The position numbers and the translations under genes were made by a program. Below the pieces are notes generated by a model. It worked only from the letters and a program-made list of their open reading frames with translations. It was not told the DNA's origin and ran no database searches. 64,000 nt of DNA, taken from the NCBI GenBank assembly GCA_003140215.1, contig PLJL01000004.1:1894192-1958191 (forward strand), in the 5' to 3' direction. Shown in pieces: positions 1 through 9,823 of the stretch. The stretch's first letter is position 1, and every line of letters begins with the position of its first letter. The DNA comes from Vulcanimicrobiota bacterium. Lineage in GTDB: Bacteria; Vulcanimicrobiota; Vulcanimicrobiia; Vulcanimicrobiales; Vulcanimicrobiaceae.

Positions 1-129
1 AGCCGCAAGGACTACGACAAGACGATCGCCTGGATCAAGAATCCTCAGCCGCCGATGCCCAAGCTGTTCCCGCAGCCGCTTAGCGAGAAAGACGTCGACG
101 ACGTAGCCGCCTTCGTGCAGACGCTATAA
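1..129 (+). CDS. C-terminal end of a class I cytochrome c (partial)
   Basis: Only the last 42 codons lie in the window, read in frame 1 to a TAA at 127-129. The tail reads NPQPPMPKLFPQPLSEKD followed by VAAFVQTL. A Met in a Pro-rich loop followed by a C-terminal amphipathic helix is the usual end of a small c-type cytochrome, with the Met acting as sixth haem ligand. The CXXCH haem motif would lie upstream, outside the window, so the call rests on the tail alone. The protein is presumably exported and acts in electron transfer. The photolyase gene begins 44 nt downstream on the same strand. Confidence 0.6.
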   Translation, partial: SRKDYDKTIAWIKNPQPPMPKLFPQPLSEKDVDDVAAFVQTL

Positions 130-172
130 CGGGCGTCAGCACGGGACGCAAGGGACGGAGCGCCGGTAGCGC

Positions 173-1600
173 GTGAGCCGGGCGGTCTTCGCTTTTTCTC
201 GGGATCTGCGCTTGAGCGACCACGCGGGCCTCGCCGCCGCGAGCCGGCACGGCGAGGTGGTCCCGGTCCACGTCATCGATCCGGTCTCCGCGGCACGCCT
301 GCGGCGCTCGCCGCGACGTGCCGCATACTACTGCGCTGCGGTGCGCGCGCTCGACGCCGAGCTGCGCGAGCGCGGCAGCTCGCTGATCGTGCGCCGCGGC
401 AATCCGGGGCAGGCGTTGCGCGCCCTGGCGCGGGCGGTCGGCGCCGGCGTCGTCGGCTGGAGCTGCGGCTACGATGCGAAGAGCATCCGGCGCGACCGCG
501 ACATGCAGTCGACGCTCGAAGAGGCTGGACTGCGCGCGCTGCCCGTTCACGACGCGTCCGCGGTGCCGCCCGAGGATGCCGCCGCGAGCCACAGCCGCGG
601 CGACGGCTACCGCGCCTTCGTCCCGTACTACGCGCGCTGGCGCACGCTCATCCCGGTCGACGACGTGGGCAGCGCCTCGTTCGCCGCGCTCGAGCTGGCC
701 AGCGAGCCGCTGCCGATCCCCGAAGAGTTCGGCTCGCAGGCCGGGACCGACGAGGCGGTCGGCGCGGCGCCGGCGCGCGCGAAGCTGGCTGCATTCTTGG
801 CCGCACCGGTGCTGCAATACGGGGCCGCGCGCAACGTCCCGGCGGCGGGCGAGACGTCACACTTGTCGGCGGCGCTCTCGTTCGGAACGATCGCCGCACG
901 CGAGGTCGTGCGCGCAAGTTGCGTGCGCGCCGGCGATCCGTTCCTGCTCGTCGAGGAGCGGACCTCGCTCAAGCTCTACCTGCGCGCGCTCGCGCTACGG
1001 GATTTCTTCTTGCAGCTCGCCTGGTACAACGAGTCGCTCGCCGAAGAGCCGCTCCAAGCCAAGATGCGCGGCTTCACCTTTGCGCGAACGCACCCGCATC
1101 TCGATGCGTGGCGTAGCGGCCGCACAGGATACCCGCTGATCGACGCGGGCGTGCGCGAATTGCGCGCGACGGGGTGGATGCATCCGCGGGTGCGCGCCAT
1201 CGCGGCATCGTTCCTGTGCTTCGACCTGGGTGTCGATTGGCGCGTCGGACGCGACGAGTGGGACCACTATCTGACCGAAGACGACCCCGCGCTGGCGGCG
1301 GGCAACTGGCAGTGGGTTGCAGGCGTCGGCGCCGACCTCGCGGCGTATCCGCGCATCTACAATCCGCTCAAACAGGCGCGCCGGTTCGATCCGTCGGGGC
1401 ACTACGTACGGCGCTGGATCCCCGAGCTCGCCGACCTCCCCGACGCCGCGCTGCTCGAGTCCGAAGCGGCGCGCCAAGAGCGCCAACTGCGTCTACCGCT
1501 CTTCGGACGCACGTCCTATCCCGCGCCGGTCGTCGAGCACGAGAGCGTTGCCCGCGCGTTCCTCGAACGCTACGCGCGCGAGGTCCGTGCCCCGGCATAA
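173..1600 (+). CDS. phrB: Deoxyribodipyrimidine photolyase
   Basis: Light-driven repair enzyme that splits pyrimidine dimers using reduced FAD. The 475 residues show an N-terminal alpha/beta antenna domain (about 1-130, beginning with the family pattern FSRDLRLSDH) and a C-terminal helical FAD domain. FAD and DNA-binding signatures are SHLSAALSFG near 229-238, TGYPLIDAGVREL near 318-330, the NWQW block near 378 and PRIYNPLKQ near 393. Length is normal for class I photolyases. The start is GTG at 173, preceded by a purine-rich site at 151-160; the gene overlaps the following acetyltransferase by 14 nt. A cryptochrome-like photoreceptor cannot be excluded from sequence alone, but a DNA-repair role is more likely. 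Confidence 0.93.
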   Translation: MSRAVFAFSRDLRLSDHAGLAAASRHGEVVPVHVIDPVSAARLRRSPRRAAYYCAAVRALDAELRERGSSLIVRRGNPGQALRALARAVGAGVVGWSCGYDAKSIRRDRDMQSTLEEAGLRALPVHDASAVPPEDAAASHSRGDGYRAFVPYYARWRTLIPVDDVGSASFAALELASEPLPIPEEFGSQAGTDEAVGAAPARAKLAAFLAAPVLQYGAARNVPAAGETSHLSAALSFGTIAAREVVRASCVRAGDPFLLVEERTSLKLYLRALALRDFFLQLAWYNESLAEEPLQAKMRGFTFARTHPHLDAWRSGRTGYPLIDAGVRELRATGWMHPRVRAIAASFLCFDLGVDWRVGRDEWDHYLTEDDPALAAGNWQWVAGVGADLAAYPRIYNPLKQARRFDPSGHYVRRWIPELADLPDAALLESEAARQERQLRLPLFGRTSYPAPVVEHESVARAFLERYAREVRAPA

Positions 1601-2159
1601 CCGTCGAGCCGGTGCAGCGTTGTTCCGCCCGCTCGAAACGCCGCGCCTGCGGTTGGAGCCGATCCGCGCCGATCACGCCGGCGCGATGTTCGATGGGCTC
1701 CACGAGCCCTCGCTCTACGCGTACCAAACCGACGAGCCGCCGGACGACATGGCTTCGCTGCGCGAGCGCTACGCGCAACTCGCGACCGGGGATTCACCGG
1801 CGGGCGACCAGCACTGGCTCAACTGGATCCTCGTGCGCCGCGACACCGGCCAGGCCGCCGGTTACGTTCAGGCGACGCTGGCCCACGCAGGCGCGCAGGC
1901 CGAAATCGGCTATCTGGTCCTGGTTGCCCACCAGCGGCGCGGCTTCGCCGGCGAAGCGGTCGCCGCGATGGTGCAGCACCTCTTCGGTGCCGGCGTCGCA
2001 GTCGTGCGCGCGGTCGTCGACGTGCGCAACGTCCCCTCGATCGCGCTGCTCGAGCGGCTCGGCTTCGCCCGCGACGGCACGGAGCGCTCCGCCGACGTCA
2101 TCGACGGCGTACGCGGGTTCGATCACCGCTACGAGTTGCGTCCCCCCAAGCCAGGCTGA
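1587..2159 (+). CDS. GNAT family N-acetyltransferase (RimJ/RimL-like)
   Basis: The protein starts with the RimJ/RimL-type opening LETPRLRLEPIRADHA and has the acetyl-CoA pyrophosphate loop area around AHQRRGFAGEAV, followed by a typical C-terminal strand-helix pattern (VRNVPSIALLERLGFARDG). It therefore should acetylate an amino group, on a protein N-terminus or a small molecule; the substrate is unknown. I chose GTG 1587, which overlaps the photolyase end and has GAGG 4-7 nt upstream. TTG 1620 is a possible alternative that would lose 11 residues. It is probably co-transcribed with the photolyase gene. Confidence 0.8.
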   Translation: MPRHNRRAGAALFRPLETPRLRLEPIRADHAGAMFDGLHEPSLYAYQTDEPPDDMASLRERYAQLATGDSPAGDQHWLNWILVRRDTGQAAGYVQATLAHAGAQAEIGYLVLVAHQRRGFAGEAVAAMVQHLFGAGVAVVRAVVDVRNVPSIALLERLGFARDGTERSADVIDGVRGFDHRYELRPPKPG

Positions 2160-2185
2160 AGGATTTCGCTGCCGAAAACGTTCGT

Positions 2186-3604
2186 ATGAGCGATCAGCCG
2201 CGCGCCTCTCACGACACGGGAGCTCCCGAGAACCTGGTGCGGTTCATGATGTCCGGTTGGGCGACGCCGCCCGGCACGCCGGCGAGTTCGGTCGAGGGAG
2301 CGGAGCGGTTCGCGGCGCGGCGCGACGCGCTCTCGCGGGCGCTGCCCGGGGAGACGCTGATCGTCCCGACCGGCCACGAAAAGATTCGCGCCAACGACAC
2401 GATCTACCGGTTCCGGCCGGGCACCGACTTCTATTACCTCACCGGGAACCTGGAACCCGACAACGTGCTCGTGCTCGTCCCCGCCGCCGACGCGCACTCC
2501 GCGACGCTGTACTGCCGGCCGCATCCGGGCAAGACCGACGCCACGTTCTTTACCGATCGCATGAAGGGCGAGCTCTGGGTCGGACCCCGCCTTGGGCTGA
2601 CGCAGACCGCGCAGCGCTACGGGATCGCGACCAAGCCGCTCGACGCGCTTGCCGGCGACGTCGCAGGCGCGGTCGCGGGCGGCCGCTATCGCGTGTTGCG
2701 CGGCGTCGATCCGGAACTGGACGCGGCATTGCCGCCGCAGCCCGCCCGCGACGCCGAGCTCGCTACGGTGCTCTCGGAGATGCGGCTGATCAAGGACGAG
2801 TTCGAAGTGTGCGAGCTGCGCAACGCGATCGAAGCGACGCATCGCGCGTTCGACGACGTCGTGCGCGCCCTGCCGCAGGCCGAGACCGAGCGGACCGTCG
2901 AGGGCGTATTCAACCTGCGCGCGCGCGTCGACGGGAACGACACCGGCTACAGCACGATCGCCGCGAGCGGCCCGAACGCCTGCACGCTGCACTGGACGCG
3001 CAACGACCGTTCGATCGGCGAGAACGAGCTGCTGCTCCTCGACGCCGGCGTCGAGGCGGAGACGCTCTACACTGCGGACATCACGCGCACGCTACCGGTC
3101 TCCGGGAGCTTCACGCCCGAGCAGCGCGCGGTCTACGAGCTCGTGCTCGCGGCGCAGGATGCCGCCTTCGCGCAGTGCGCGCCGGGCAAGGATTTCCTCG
3201 ACCCCAACCGCGCTGCGATGGAAGTCCTCGCGCACGGTCTGGAACGGCTGGGGATCATCAGCTCGGCCCAGGATGCGCTGCGGGACGAGAACCAGTTCTA
3301 CAAGCGCTACTCGTTGCACAACGTCAGCCACATGCTCGGACTGGACGTGCACGACTGTGCGGCCGCGCGCGCCGAGGCGTATAAGCTCGGGGAGCTGCGC
3401 CCGGGGATGGTTCTGACCGTCGAGCCCGGGCTCTATTTCCAGCTCGACGATCTCACGGTTCCGGCGCGCTACCGCGGGATCGGCGTGCGCGTCGAAGACG
3501 ACGTGCTCATCACCGAGACCGGCGTCGACGTCCTCTCGGCCGCGATTCCGCGCGGCGTCGAGGAGGTCGAAGCGTGGGTTAGGAGCGCGCGGATCCCGGC
3601 TTAG
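2186..3604 (+). CDS. pepP: Xaa-Pro aminopeptidase (M24B)
   Basis: Metallopeptidase that removes N-terminal residues preceding proline. It has an N-terminal AMP_N domain (about 35-175) and a pita-bread catalytic domain (about 200-450). All five expected metal ligands are visible: D286 (LLLLDAG), D298 (YTADITRT), H382 (NVSHMLGLDVHD), E413 (TVEPGLYF) and E437 (GVRVEDD). The 472 residues are slightly longer than E. coli PepP because of a short N-terminal extension. ATG 2186 is the first start in frame. The 3' end overlaps the convergent zinc-finger membrane gene by 4 nt. Likely cytoplasmic, since no signal peptide is seen. Confidence 0.93.
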   Translation: MSDQPRASHDTGAPENLVRFMMSGWATPPGTPASSVEGAERFAARRDALSRALPGETLIVPTGHEKIRANDTIYRFRPGTDFYYLTGNLEPDNVLVLVPAADAHSATLYCRPHPGKTDATFFTDRMKGELWVGPRLGLTQTAQRYGIATKPLDALAGDVAGAVAGGRYRVLRGVDPELDAALPPQPARDAELATVLSEMRLIKDEFEVCELRNAIEATHRAFDDVVRALPQAETERTVEGVFNLRARVDGNDTGYSTIAASGPNACTLHWTRNDRSIGENELLLLDAGVEAETLYTADITRTLPVSGSFTPEQRAVYELVLAAQDAAFAQCAPGKDFLDPNRAAMEVLAHGLERLGIISSAQDALRDENQFYKRYSLHNVSHMLGLDVHDCAAARAEAYKLGELRPGMVLTVEPGLYFQLDDLTVPARYRGIGVRVEDDVLITETGVDVLSAAIPRGVEEVEAWVRSARIPA

Positions 3605-4239
3605 GCGGTCCGCTCGCCCCCGCCGTGCGGCGTTGGGGACAAGCGGGCATCGACCCAGTCGCTGACGAGCGGCACGTCGACGTCCTCGCCTTGCCAGACC
3701 TTGTAGCCGTAGACGACGCTCGCCACCATCCAGAGCGGGACGATGAACGGCAACAGCGGCCACGCGCTGAACTGCAGGATCGGCAGCAGCGCCGTGAAGC
3801 CCAACACCGCGCTAAATCCGCACATCCCGACGTTGAAGCCGACCGCCTGCCAGGCTTGCCGCTTGACGGCCAGCGATGCTTTGCTGTCGAGCAGCGCGAT
3901 GACCGCCAGCGGTACGAACGGGTAGCCCAGTGCCACGAGGGCCCGCGTCTCGGGGCGAACCTCGGCCAGGGCGGTCGTGCGTGGGACGCGCGGGGGCGTG
4001 GGCGGGGGCGGCTCGGGTGCGGAGTACGTGGGTCCGGGAGCCGACGCGCCCGCGTAGGTCCCCGACGACGGCCCGACGCCGCCGTTGATCACGTTGGTCT
4101 GGCGGGCAGCGTCGATACGCGCGGCCAGAACGCAGCCTGGGCAATCGCCGTTCTCGTTGCGGCAGCTGGCGCACACGGGCTTTTTGCAGCCTCGGCACGG
4201 CGCGACGGACGGGACGGCGTTGTGAAAGAAGCAATCCAT
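3601..4239 (-). CDS. B-box/zinc-finger N-terminus fused to a DUF4870-like membrane domain
   Basis: The N-terminal 45 residues hold a Cys/His cluster (MDCFFH, APCRGCKKPVCASC, GDCPGC) of the B-box zinc-binding type. A Pro-rich linker follows (about 60-90), then a C-terminal region with about three hydrophobic segments (LVALGYPFVPLAVIALL, VGFNVGMCGFSAVLGF, LLPFIVPLWMVASVVYG) like the small DUF4870/Tic20-like membrane family. Function is unknown; the zinc module probably sits at the cytoplasmic face. I placed the start at ATG 4239 because the Cys cluster begins directly there; an upstream in-frame start would add 14 unlike residues. It is convergent with pepP. Confidence 0.72.
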   Translation of the reverse strand: MDCFFHNAVPSVAPCRGCKKPVCASCRNENGDCPGCVLAARIDAARQTNVINGGVGPSSGTYAGASAPGPTYSAPEPPPPTPPRVPRTTALAEVRPETRALVALGYPFVPLAVIALLDSKASLAVKRQAWQAVGFNVGMCGFSAVLGFTALLPILQFSAWPLLPFIVPLWMVASVVYGYKVWQGEDVDVPLVSDWVDARLSPTPHGGGERTA

Positions 4240-4309
4240 AGGGTGAAGTGACCACCTCGCGGCTGGTGAACTCGCACCCAAGGTACTGTGGGGGTACGGC
4301 GAAGGTTTC

Positions 4310-6040
4310 GTGGTGAACCCGACCTTCCGCCGGCTCCTCCGCGAGGCGCGCCCGTACTACCCGCAGCTGATCGCCGGGACGCTGTTCGGGGTCGTCGCCG
4401 GCGTCGCACCGCTGACGCTGGCCAAGGTCGCGGGCTACCTTCGCGCAGACGTCCTGGTCACGTCGCCGAACTGGAACATCCTCGCGCTGATCATCGTGCT
4501 GATCATCGCATCGCAGATCATCGGGAACGCCGCCTCCTACGGTCAAGGCTATCTCACGGCATTTGCCGGCCAGCGGATGGTCCAGAACTTCCGCTCCCGG
4601 ATGTTCGATCGAATCGTGCGGATGCCGCTGCGCGAATTCGATCGCTGGCGCCCCGGCGAGCTGCAGTCGCGAATGAGCGCCGACCTTGGCCTGATGACCG
4701 ATGCCGTCTCGATCTCGTTGCCGCAATTCGTGCAGGTGACCGTAACGTTCATCGGCGCGCTGGTCTACATGGTCTTGCTGGACTGGTTCCTGGCGGTCGT
4801 CTTGTTCGTCGCCGCACCGATCGTGACGTGGATCGTCGGGAAGTTCAACGCTCTCATCGTGGCGGGGACGCGGCGCTCGCAGGAGCGCATCGCCGATCTC
4901 TCGAGCAACCTGACCGAAGTGCTCAACAACGAGCGGATCGTGAAGGCGTTCCGGCGCGAAGCATTCGAGCGTGACCGGTTCGCGGCGGCGAACGAGCGCT
5001 ATTCCTCGGCGTACATGAAGGTCACGCAGTTCAATCAAACGCAGGCGCCGGTGCTCGCGTTCGTGGTGATGCTGGCGATCTGTGCCGTCGTAGCCTTCAC
5101 CGCGCGTGAGGTCTCGGTGGGCCGGTTGACGCCGGCCCAAGCGTTCGAGTTTTGGACTGCCACCAGCCTGCTCATCAATCCGATGAACCGTTTCTCGATC
5201 TTCTTCGCGGATTTTGGGCGCGCGTTCGTCGGTGCCGGCCGCGTGTTCGAGATTCTCGATCTGCCGGTCGAGCGTGACGATCCGCCCGATGCGATCGCGC
5301 TGCCGCACGTCGCCGGCGACGTACGGTTCGAGGACGTGACGTTCGCCTACGATGCGGACCGGTTCGTGCTCGAGCACTTTTCGGCCGAGATGCTGCACGG
5401 AGAGGTCGTAGCCTTAGTCGGCCCGTCGGGCGCCGGAAAAAGCACGATCGTCAACCTGGTACCGCGCTTTTACGATCCCCAGAGCGGGCGCATCACGCTC
5501 GACGGCGTCGACGTCGCGAAGCTGCGGCTGTCGGACCTCCGCAACGCGATCGCGATCGTGCCGCAGGAGACCCAGCTATTCAACGGCTCCATCGCCGAGA
5601 ACATCCGGTACGGGCGCCTCGAAGCGCGGGACGACGAGATCGTCGCGGCCGCCGTCGAGGCGAACGCCGACGAGTTCGTGCGGCGCCTGCCCGACGGCTA
5701 CGCGACCATCGTCGGCGAGCGCGGCATCCGACTATCGGGCGGACAGCGCCAGCGCATCGCGATCGCGCGCGCGATCCTGCGCGACCCGCGTATCCTGATC
5801 CTCGACGAAGCGACCAGCGCGCTGGACTCGCACTCCGAGGCGCTGATCGAGGACGCGCTCGACCGGCTGTTGCCGGGGCGCACGACGCTCATCATCGCGC
5901 ATCGTCTCTCGACGATCCGCCGCGCGACCAAGATCCTCTACATCGAAGCCGGTCGCGTGCGCGAAACCGGCACTCACGAGAGCCTCATCGCCGCCGGCGG
6001 CGCCTACGCCAACCTCCACGCCGCCCAGTTCGCCCGCTAA
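4310..6040 (+). CDS. ABC transporter, fused permease and ATPase (MsbA/exporter type)
   Basis: Half-transporter expected to homodimerise in the inner membrane and export a lipid, drug or peptide. Residues 1-310 contain about six transmembrane helices; the nucleotide-binding domain occupies about 335-570. Walker A (GPSGAGKST, 371-379), ABC signature (LSGGQRQR near 475), Walker B with catalytic Glu (ILILDEATSALD near 495) and the H-loop (IIAHRLST) are all intact. It starts at GTG 4310 or GTG 4313, with GAAGG at 4301-4305. It stands alone; no partner subunit is adjacent. Lipid A-type flippase is possible in a diderm, but the substrate cannot be read from the sequence. Confidence 0.92.
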   Translation: MVNPTFRRLLREARPYYPQLIAGTLFGVVAGVAPLTLAKVAGYLRADVLVTSPNWNILALIIVLIIASQIIGNAASYGQGYLTAFAGQRMVQNFRSRMFDRIVRMPLREFDRWRPGELQSRMSADLGLMTDAVSISLPQFVQVTVTFIGALVYMVLLDWFLAVVLFVAAPIVTWIVGKFNALIVAGTRRSQERIADLSSNLTEVLNNERIVKAFRREAFERDRFAAANERYSSAYMKVTQFNQTQAPVLAFVVMLAICAVVAFTAREVSVGRLTPAQAFEFWTATSLLINPMNRFSIFFADFGRAFVGAGRVFEILDLPVERDDPPDAIALPHVAGDVRFEDVTFAYDADRFVLEHFSAEMLHGEVVALVGPSGAGKSTIVNLVPRFYDPQSGRITLDGVDVAKLRLSDLRNAIAIVPQETQLFNGSIAENIRYGRLEARDDEIVAAAVEANADEFVRRLPDGYATIVGERGIRLSGGQRQRIAIARAILRDPRILILDEATSALDSHSEALIEDALDRLLPGRTTLIIAHRLSTIRRATKILYIEAGRVRETGTHESLIAAGGAYANLHAAQFAR

Positions 6041-6046
6041 CGCGTG

Positions 6047-6580
6047 CTACGGTTTGCCGTTGATCATAAGATGTGCGTAAGGCGTGCCGGCGTACATGAT
6101 CCACGTGCCGGTGTCGCGTGGGGTTGTCGGCAGACCGCTGGTCGTGTCGACCGGCCACATGATCATCCAGTGCGGCGGCTCCTTGATCGGCGTTCCTTTG
6201 GTGGCGAAGGGGTCGCTGGCGCTCCAGTCGGTGCCGCCGGCGAGCATGTAGGCGATGCCGGGCTTCGCGTTGGTCGGCTTGGGCTTGTGCGCGGCCCAGT
6301 CGGCGCCCCACTGCATCGTCGCCGCGTCGGCGCACATCGCAACGTCGCCGACGACGCCGGGATGACCGGGGATGCAGGTCCAACCGTTGGTGCCCTTGCG
6401 GAGCACCGTCATGTTGCCCTTGGCGTCCATGTCGGCGACGGTCGCCTTGGCGGTGACCGATACCGGCCCGGCGGAGAGCGCGCGGGCGATCTTCTGGTCT
6501 TTGGTCTCGGTGGCGGCTGAAGCGGCGGCGACGGTCGCGGCCAGCGCGACGGCGGCCAGCGCGAAGGAGCGTGAGCGCAA
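6047..6580 (-). CDS. Secreted protein of unknown function
   Basis: The protein begins with a clear Sec signal peptide (basic RSRS, then hydrophobic FALAAVALAATVAAASA, cleavage near AASAA). The mature part is about 150 residues, contains two Cys in a short stretch and is rich in Gly, Trp and Pro, with WMIMWPVD and TWIMYAGTPYAHLMI near the C-terminus. I do not recognise a functionally known domain. The start is TTG 6580: it has a near-perfect Shine-Dalgarno GAGGAGG 5 nt upstream (6586-6592 on this strand), far better than any upstream candidate. The gene is convergent with the ABC transporter, whose stop lies 6 nt away. Confidence 0.78.
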   Translation of the reverse strand: MRSRSFALAAVALAATVAAASAATETKDQKIARALSAGPVSVTAKATVADMDAKGNMTVLRKGTNGWTCIPGHPGVVGDVAMCADAATMQWGADWAAHKPKPTNAKPGIAYMLAGGTDWSASDPFATKGTPIKEPPHWMIMWPVDTTSGLPTTPRDTGTWIMYAGTPYAHLMINGKP

Positions 6581-6698
6581 TGGAGCCTCCTCGTGAGAAG
6601 CGGTCGAGCGACCCGGCAACGCGAGCGTTCGGCGCCGACGGCTCGAACTTCCCCCTTCGGCCTAACGTTGCGCGGCCGCGATGCCGATGGGTGAGGTG

Positions 6699-7118
6699 AT
6701 GGGCGACATCTCGTTCGGCCAGACCGTCGGCATGCTGAAAAACGCGATGGACGGCGCCGGCACGGCGCACGGCGTCATTGCGAACAACATCGCGAACGTC
6801 AACACGCCCAACTTCCGGCGCGCCGACGTGTCCTTCAAGGACGCGCTGGCGGCGACCGAGGCGGCTCCGGCCGATCCCGAGGAGCTCGCGCTGACCACGG
6901 CCTCCGACCGGCACATCGCGCTCGGCGACCCGCAGGGTGCCGACTCGTTCGAGGTCACCACGACGGTGGCGACCGACCAGCAGATGCGCGCCGACGGCTC
7001 CAACGTCGACGTCGACCAAGAGATGGCGAAGCTGTCGCTCAACTCGTCCTACGCGCAAACGATGGGTCAGCTCTTGCAGAACCAATACTCCCGCCTGCGC
7101 CAGGCGATTCAGGGATAG
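6699..7118 (+). CDS. flgB: Flagellar basal-body rod protein FlgB
   Basis: Proximal rod subunit of the flagellar basal body. It shows the rod-protein N-terminal motif VIANNIANVNTPNFRRADVSF and the C-terminal coiled-coil end (MAKLSLNSSYAQTMGQLLQNQY) typical of FlgB. Length (139 residues) matches the family. I chose ATG 6699 because GGTGAG lies just upstream at 6690-6695 and the protein then begins like other FlgB proteins; ATG 6681 would add six residues without a ribosome site. It opens a flgB-flgC-fliE run with 3 nt to flgC. Exported through the flagellar type III apparatus. Confidence 0.94.
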   Translation: MGDISFGQTVGMLKNAMDGAGTAHGVIANNIANVNTPNFRRADVSFKDALAATEAAPADPEELALTTASDRHIALGDPQGADSFEVTTTVATDQQMRADGSNVDVDQEMAKLSLNSSYAQTMGQLLQNQYSRLRQAIQG

Positions 7119-7121
7119 TTC

Positions 7122-7568
7122 ATGGGCTTTTACACCTCGATCGAGGTCAGCGCGACGGGTCTGTCGGCCGAGCGCCTCGCGATGGACACCATCGCGAACA
7201 ACATCGCCAACGTCAACACGACCCGGACCGCCGAAGGCGGCCCGTTCAAACGCCAGCTGGTGGTGTACGCGCAGAAGAACGAGCCCGCGCCGCAAACCGC
7301 GGGCGCGCTCGACGCGGCCGATCCCGCCCGTTCGCGGGCCGGCGTCGAAGTCGTCGGGATCGTCAAGGATCAGGGTCCCGACCGGCTCATCTACGATCCC
7401 ACGCACCCTGATGCCGATGGCAACGGCTACGTGCACATGCCCAATATCGACATCGTCAAGGAGATGGTCGACATGATGGCCGCGTCGCGGGCCTACGAGG
7501 CCAACGTGACCGCGATCCAAGAGGCTCGGGCGATGGGTACCGCAACGCTGGGGCTGCTCAAAGCCTGA
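7122..7568 (+). CDS. flgC: Flagellar basal-body rod protein FlgC
   Basis: Second proximal rod protein. The N-terminal rod motif is SAERLAMDTIANNIANVNTT and the C-terminus carries the FlgC pattern YVHMPNIDIVKEMVDMMAASRAYEANV, which forms the conserved C-terminal helix. Length of 148 residues is normal. ATG 7122 is preceded by AGGGA near 7109. The stop codon overlaps the fliE start (TGATG), suggesting coupled translation and stoichiometric production of rod and adaptor. Confidence 0.96.
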   Translation: MGFYTSIEVSATGLSAERLAMDTIANNIANVNTTRTAEGGPFKRQLVVYAQKNEPAPQTAGALDAADPARSRAGVEVVGIVKDQGPDRLIYDPTHPDADGNGYVHMPNIDIVKEMVDMMAASRAYEANVTAIQEARAMGTATLGLLKA

Positions 7569-7909
7569 TGGACTACGGCAGCGCGATCTCCAAGGTCGTT
7601 CCGGGCACCTTCGTCCCCGACATGGGCAGCGCCATCGGCGCCGACGGGCGTCCGCACACCAGCCCGATCCCCGGTGTCGAGCCGGAAGGCCCTTCGTTCA
7701 AGGATACCGTCCAGTCACTGCTGTCCGGCGTGAACGACAAGGTCAACGCCTCGGACCAGGCGACGCGCGACCTCGCCGACGGCAAGACCAACGATCTGCA
7801 AAAGGTCGTGACCTCGGTCGAAGAGGCGAACCTCGCGCTCAACTTCACCATGGCGATGCGCTCCAAGCTGCTCGAGGCGTACCAAGAAATCGCGCGGATG
7901 CAGGTCTAG
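7568..7909 (+). CDS. fliE: Flagellar hook-basal body adaptor FliE
   Basis: FliE joins the MS ring to the rod. The C-terminal half is diagnostic: VNASDQATRDLADGKTNDL, then EEANLALNFTMAMRSKLLEAYQEIARMQV, the family's conserved ending. The first 40 residues are variable and Pro/Gly-rich, as usual. 113 residues is typical. It starts at the ATG overlapping the flgC stop. FliF, FliG and export-gate genes, which often follow fliE, are not in the window; a protein kinase follows instead. Confidence 0.94.
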   Translation: MDYGSAISKVVPGTFVPDMGSAIGADGRPHTSPIPGVEPEGPSFKDTVQSLLSGVNDKVNASDQATRDLADGKTNDLQKVVTSVEEANLALNFTMAMRSKLLEAYQEIARMQV

Positions 7910-8007
7910 TGGATTCGCGCTGACGCGCGAACCCTCGCGTTTGGACCTGCAGTCCAATCCGCCCGCAAACGCAAACCTGGGTGCCGGCCCGGGGTCTACT
8001 CGTCCTG

Positions 8008-8877
<870 letters not shown>

Positions 8878-8880
<3 letters not shown>

Positions 8881-8903
8881 AGTAGCCGTCCTCGCTCGCC
8901 GAT
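8878..8903 (+). promoter_or_regulatory. Candidate sigma-28 (FliA) promoter of the flgF operon
   Basis: TAAA at 8878-8881 and GCCGAT at 8898-8903 are 16 nt apart, close to the sigma-28 consensus TAAA-N15-GCCGATAA. The first box overlaps the stop codon of the kinase gene. It leaves roughly a 100 nt leader before flgF. Confidence 0.55.
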
Positions 8904-9014
8904 CATCTCCAGTGAAGCGGCCGGACGACCCTCGCACGGTTGGGGCCGCTGCGAATCCCGACCGATAGACGGATTCGCGCACAACGATTCGTCCCGTGCG
9001 GAGGGCTTTTTACT

Positions 9015-9809
9015 TTGGTCCGTGGCATGTACACGGCGGCGTCTGGGGCGCTCGTCGCGCAATCAGCGGTCGATACGATCGCCAACAACCTGGCGAACGT
9101 GAATACCGCGGGCTTCAAACGCACGCTGCTGCAAGTGCAGTCGCAGCCGGAACGCGCGCTCTACCGTTTTCAGACCGACCCCGTGCAGCGCCCGGGGGGA
9201 AGCGTCGAATCGGCGCCGGTGCAGCAGCTTATCGGCGCGCTCGGCTCCGGTGCGCAAATCTACGACACGCCGGCGGACTACGGGCAAGGCCTGCTGGCCA
9301 CGACGGGCAACGACCTCGACGTCGCGCTCTCGGGCCCGGGATTCTTCACGCTGCGTGACGCCAACGGCACCGTCCGGTACACCCGCGACGGCGCCTTCTT
9401 GCGCGACCAGAACGGCGTGCTCACCGCGCAGAACGGCGACCGCGTCGTGAACGCGGCCGGTACCGCCATCGCGATCCCGCAGGGCGGCAAGGTCGAGATC
9501 GGCCGCGACGGCACCGTGAGCGTCGACGGGCGGGCGTACGACAAGCTGGGGATCGTCGAGTTCGCAAACACCACGAACCTGCGGCCCGAAGGCTCGAACC
9601 GCTTCGTGGACGCCGGCGCGGGCGTCCGCGCCGCCGTCAACACCTCCACCCTGCAGGGCTCGCTCGAGAAGAGCAACGCCGACGTCGTGCGTTCGATGGT
9701 CGATCTGATCTCCAACGAGCGCTGGTTCGACGCGAATCAGAAGTCGATTCAAACCCAAGACGACGCGGTCGCACAGGCGGTTCAGACCGTCGGCCGCAGC
9801 ACCGCATAG
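9015..9809 (+). CDS. flgF: Flagellar basal-body rod protein FlgF
   Basis: Proximal rod protein of the FlgF/FlgG group. It begins MVRGMYTAASGALVAQ and has the rod motif TIANNLANVNTAGFKRT, a central beta-rich domain (ALSGPGFFTLRDANG, then YTRDGAFLRD) and a C-terminal helix with NERWFDANQKSIQTQD. 264 residues fits FlgF. I start it at TTG 9015, which restores the conserved M-V-R-G opening and has GGAGGG 9 nt upstream (9000-9005); ATG 9027 is an alternative. FlgG follows 14 nt later, and FlgF is less similar to classical FlgG than that neighbour is. Confidence 0.92.
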   Translation: MVRGMYTAASGALVAQSAVDTIANNLANVNTAGFKRTLLQVQSQPERALYRFQTDPVQRPGGSVESAPVQQLIGALGSGAQIYDTPADYGQGLLATTGNDLDVALSGPGFFTLRDANGTVRYTRDGAFLRDQNGVLTAQNGDRVVNAAGTAIAIPQGGKVEIGRDGTVSVDGRAYDKLGIVEFANTTNLRPEGSNRFVDAGAGVRAAVNTSTLQGSLEKSNADVVRSMVDLISNERWFDANQKSIQTQDDAVAQAVQTVGRSTA

Positions 9810-9823
9810 GAGCGACCACGATC

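Noticed and set aside
3812..5398. Long open frame of 528 codons on the minus strand opposite the ABC transporter
   Set aside because: Such frames are frequent in very GC-rich DNA; its Asp/Arg/His-rich translation has no domain and the opposite strand carries a complete ABC transporter.
6663..6690. TAAC-N16-GCCGATGG upstream of flgB as a sigma-28 promoter
   Set aside because: Transcription would start at or just before the flgB ATG and would exclude its ribosome site, so the match is probably fortuitous.
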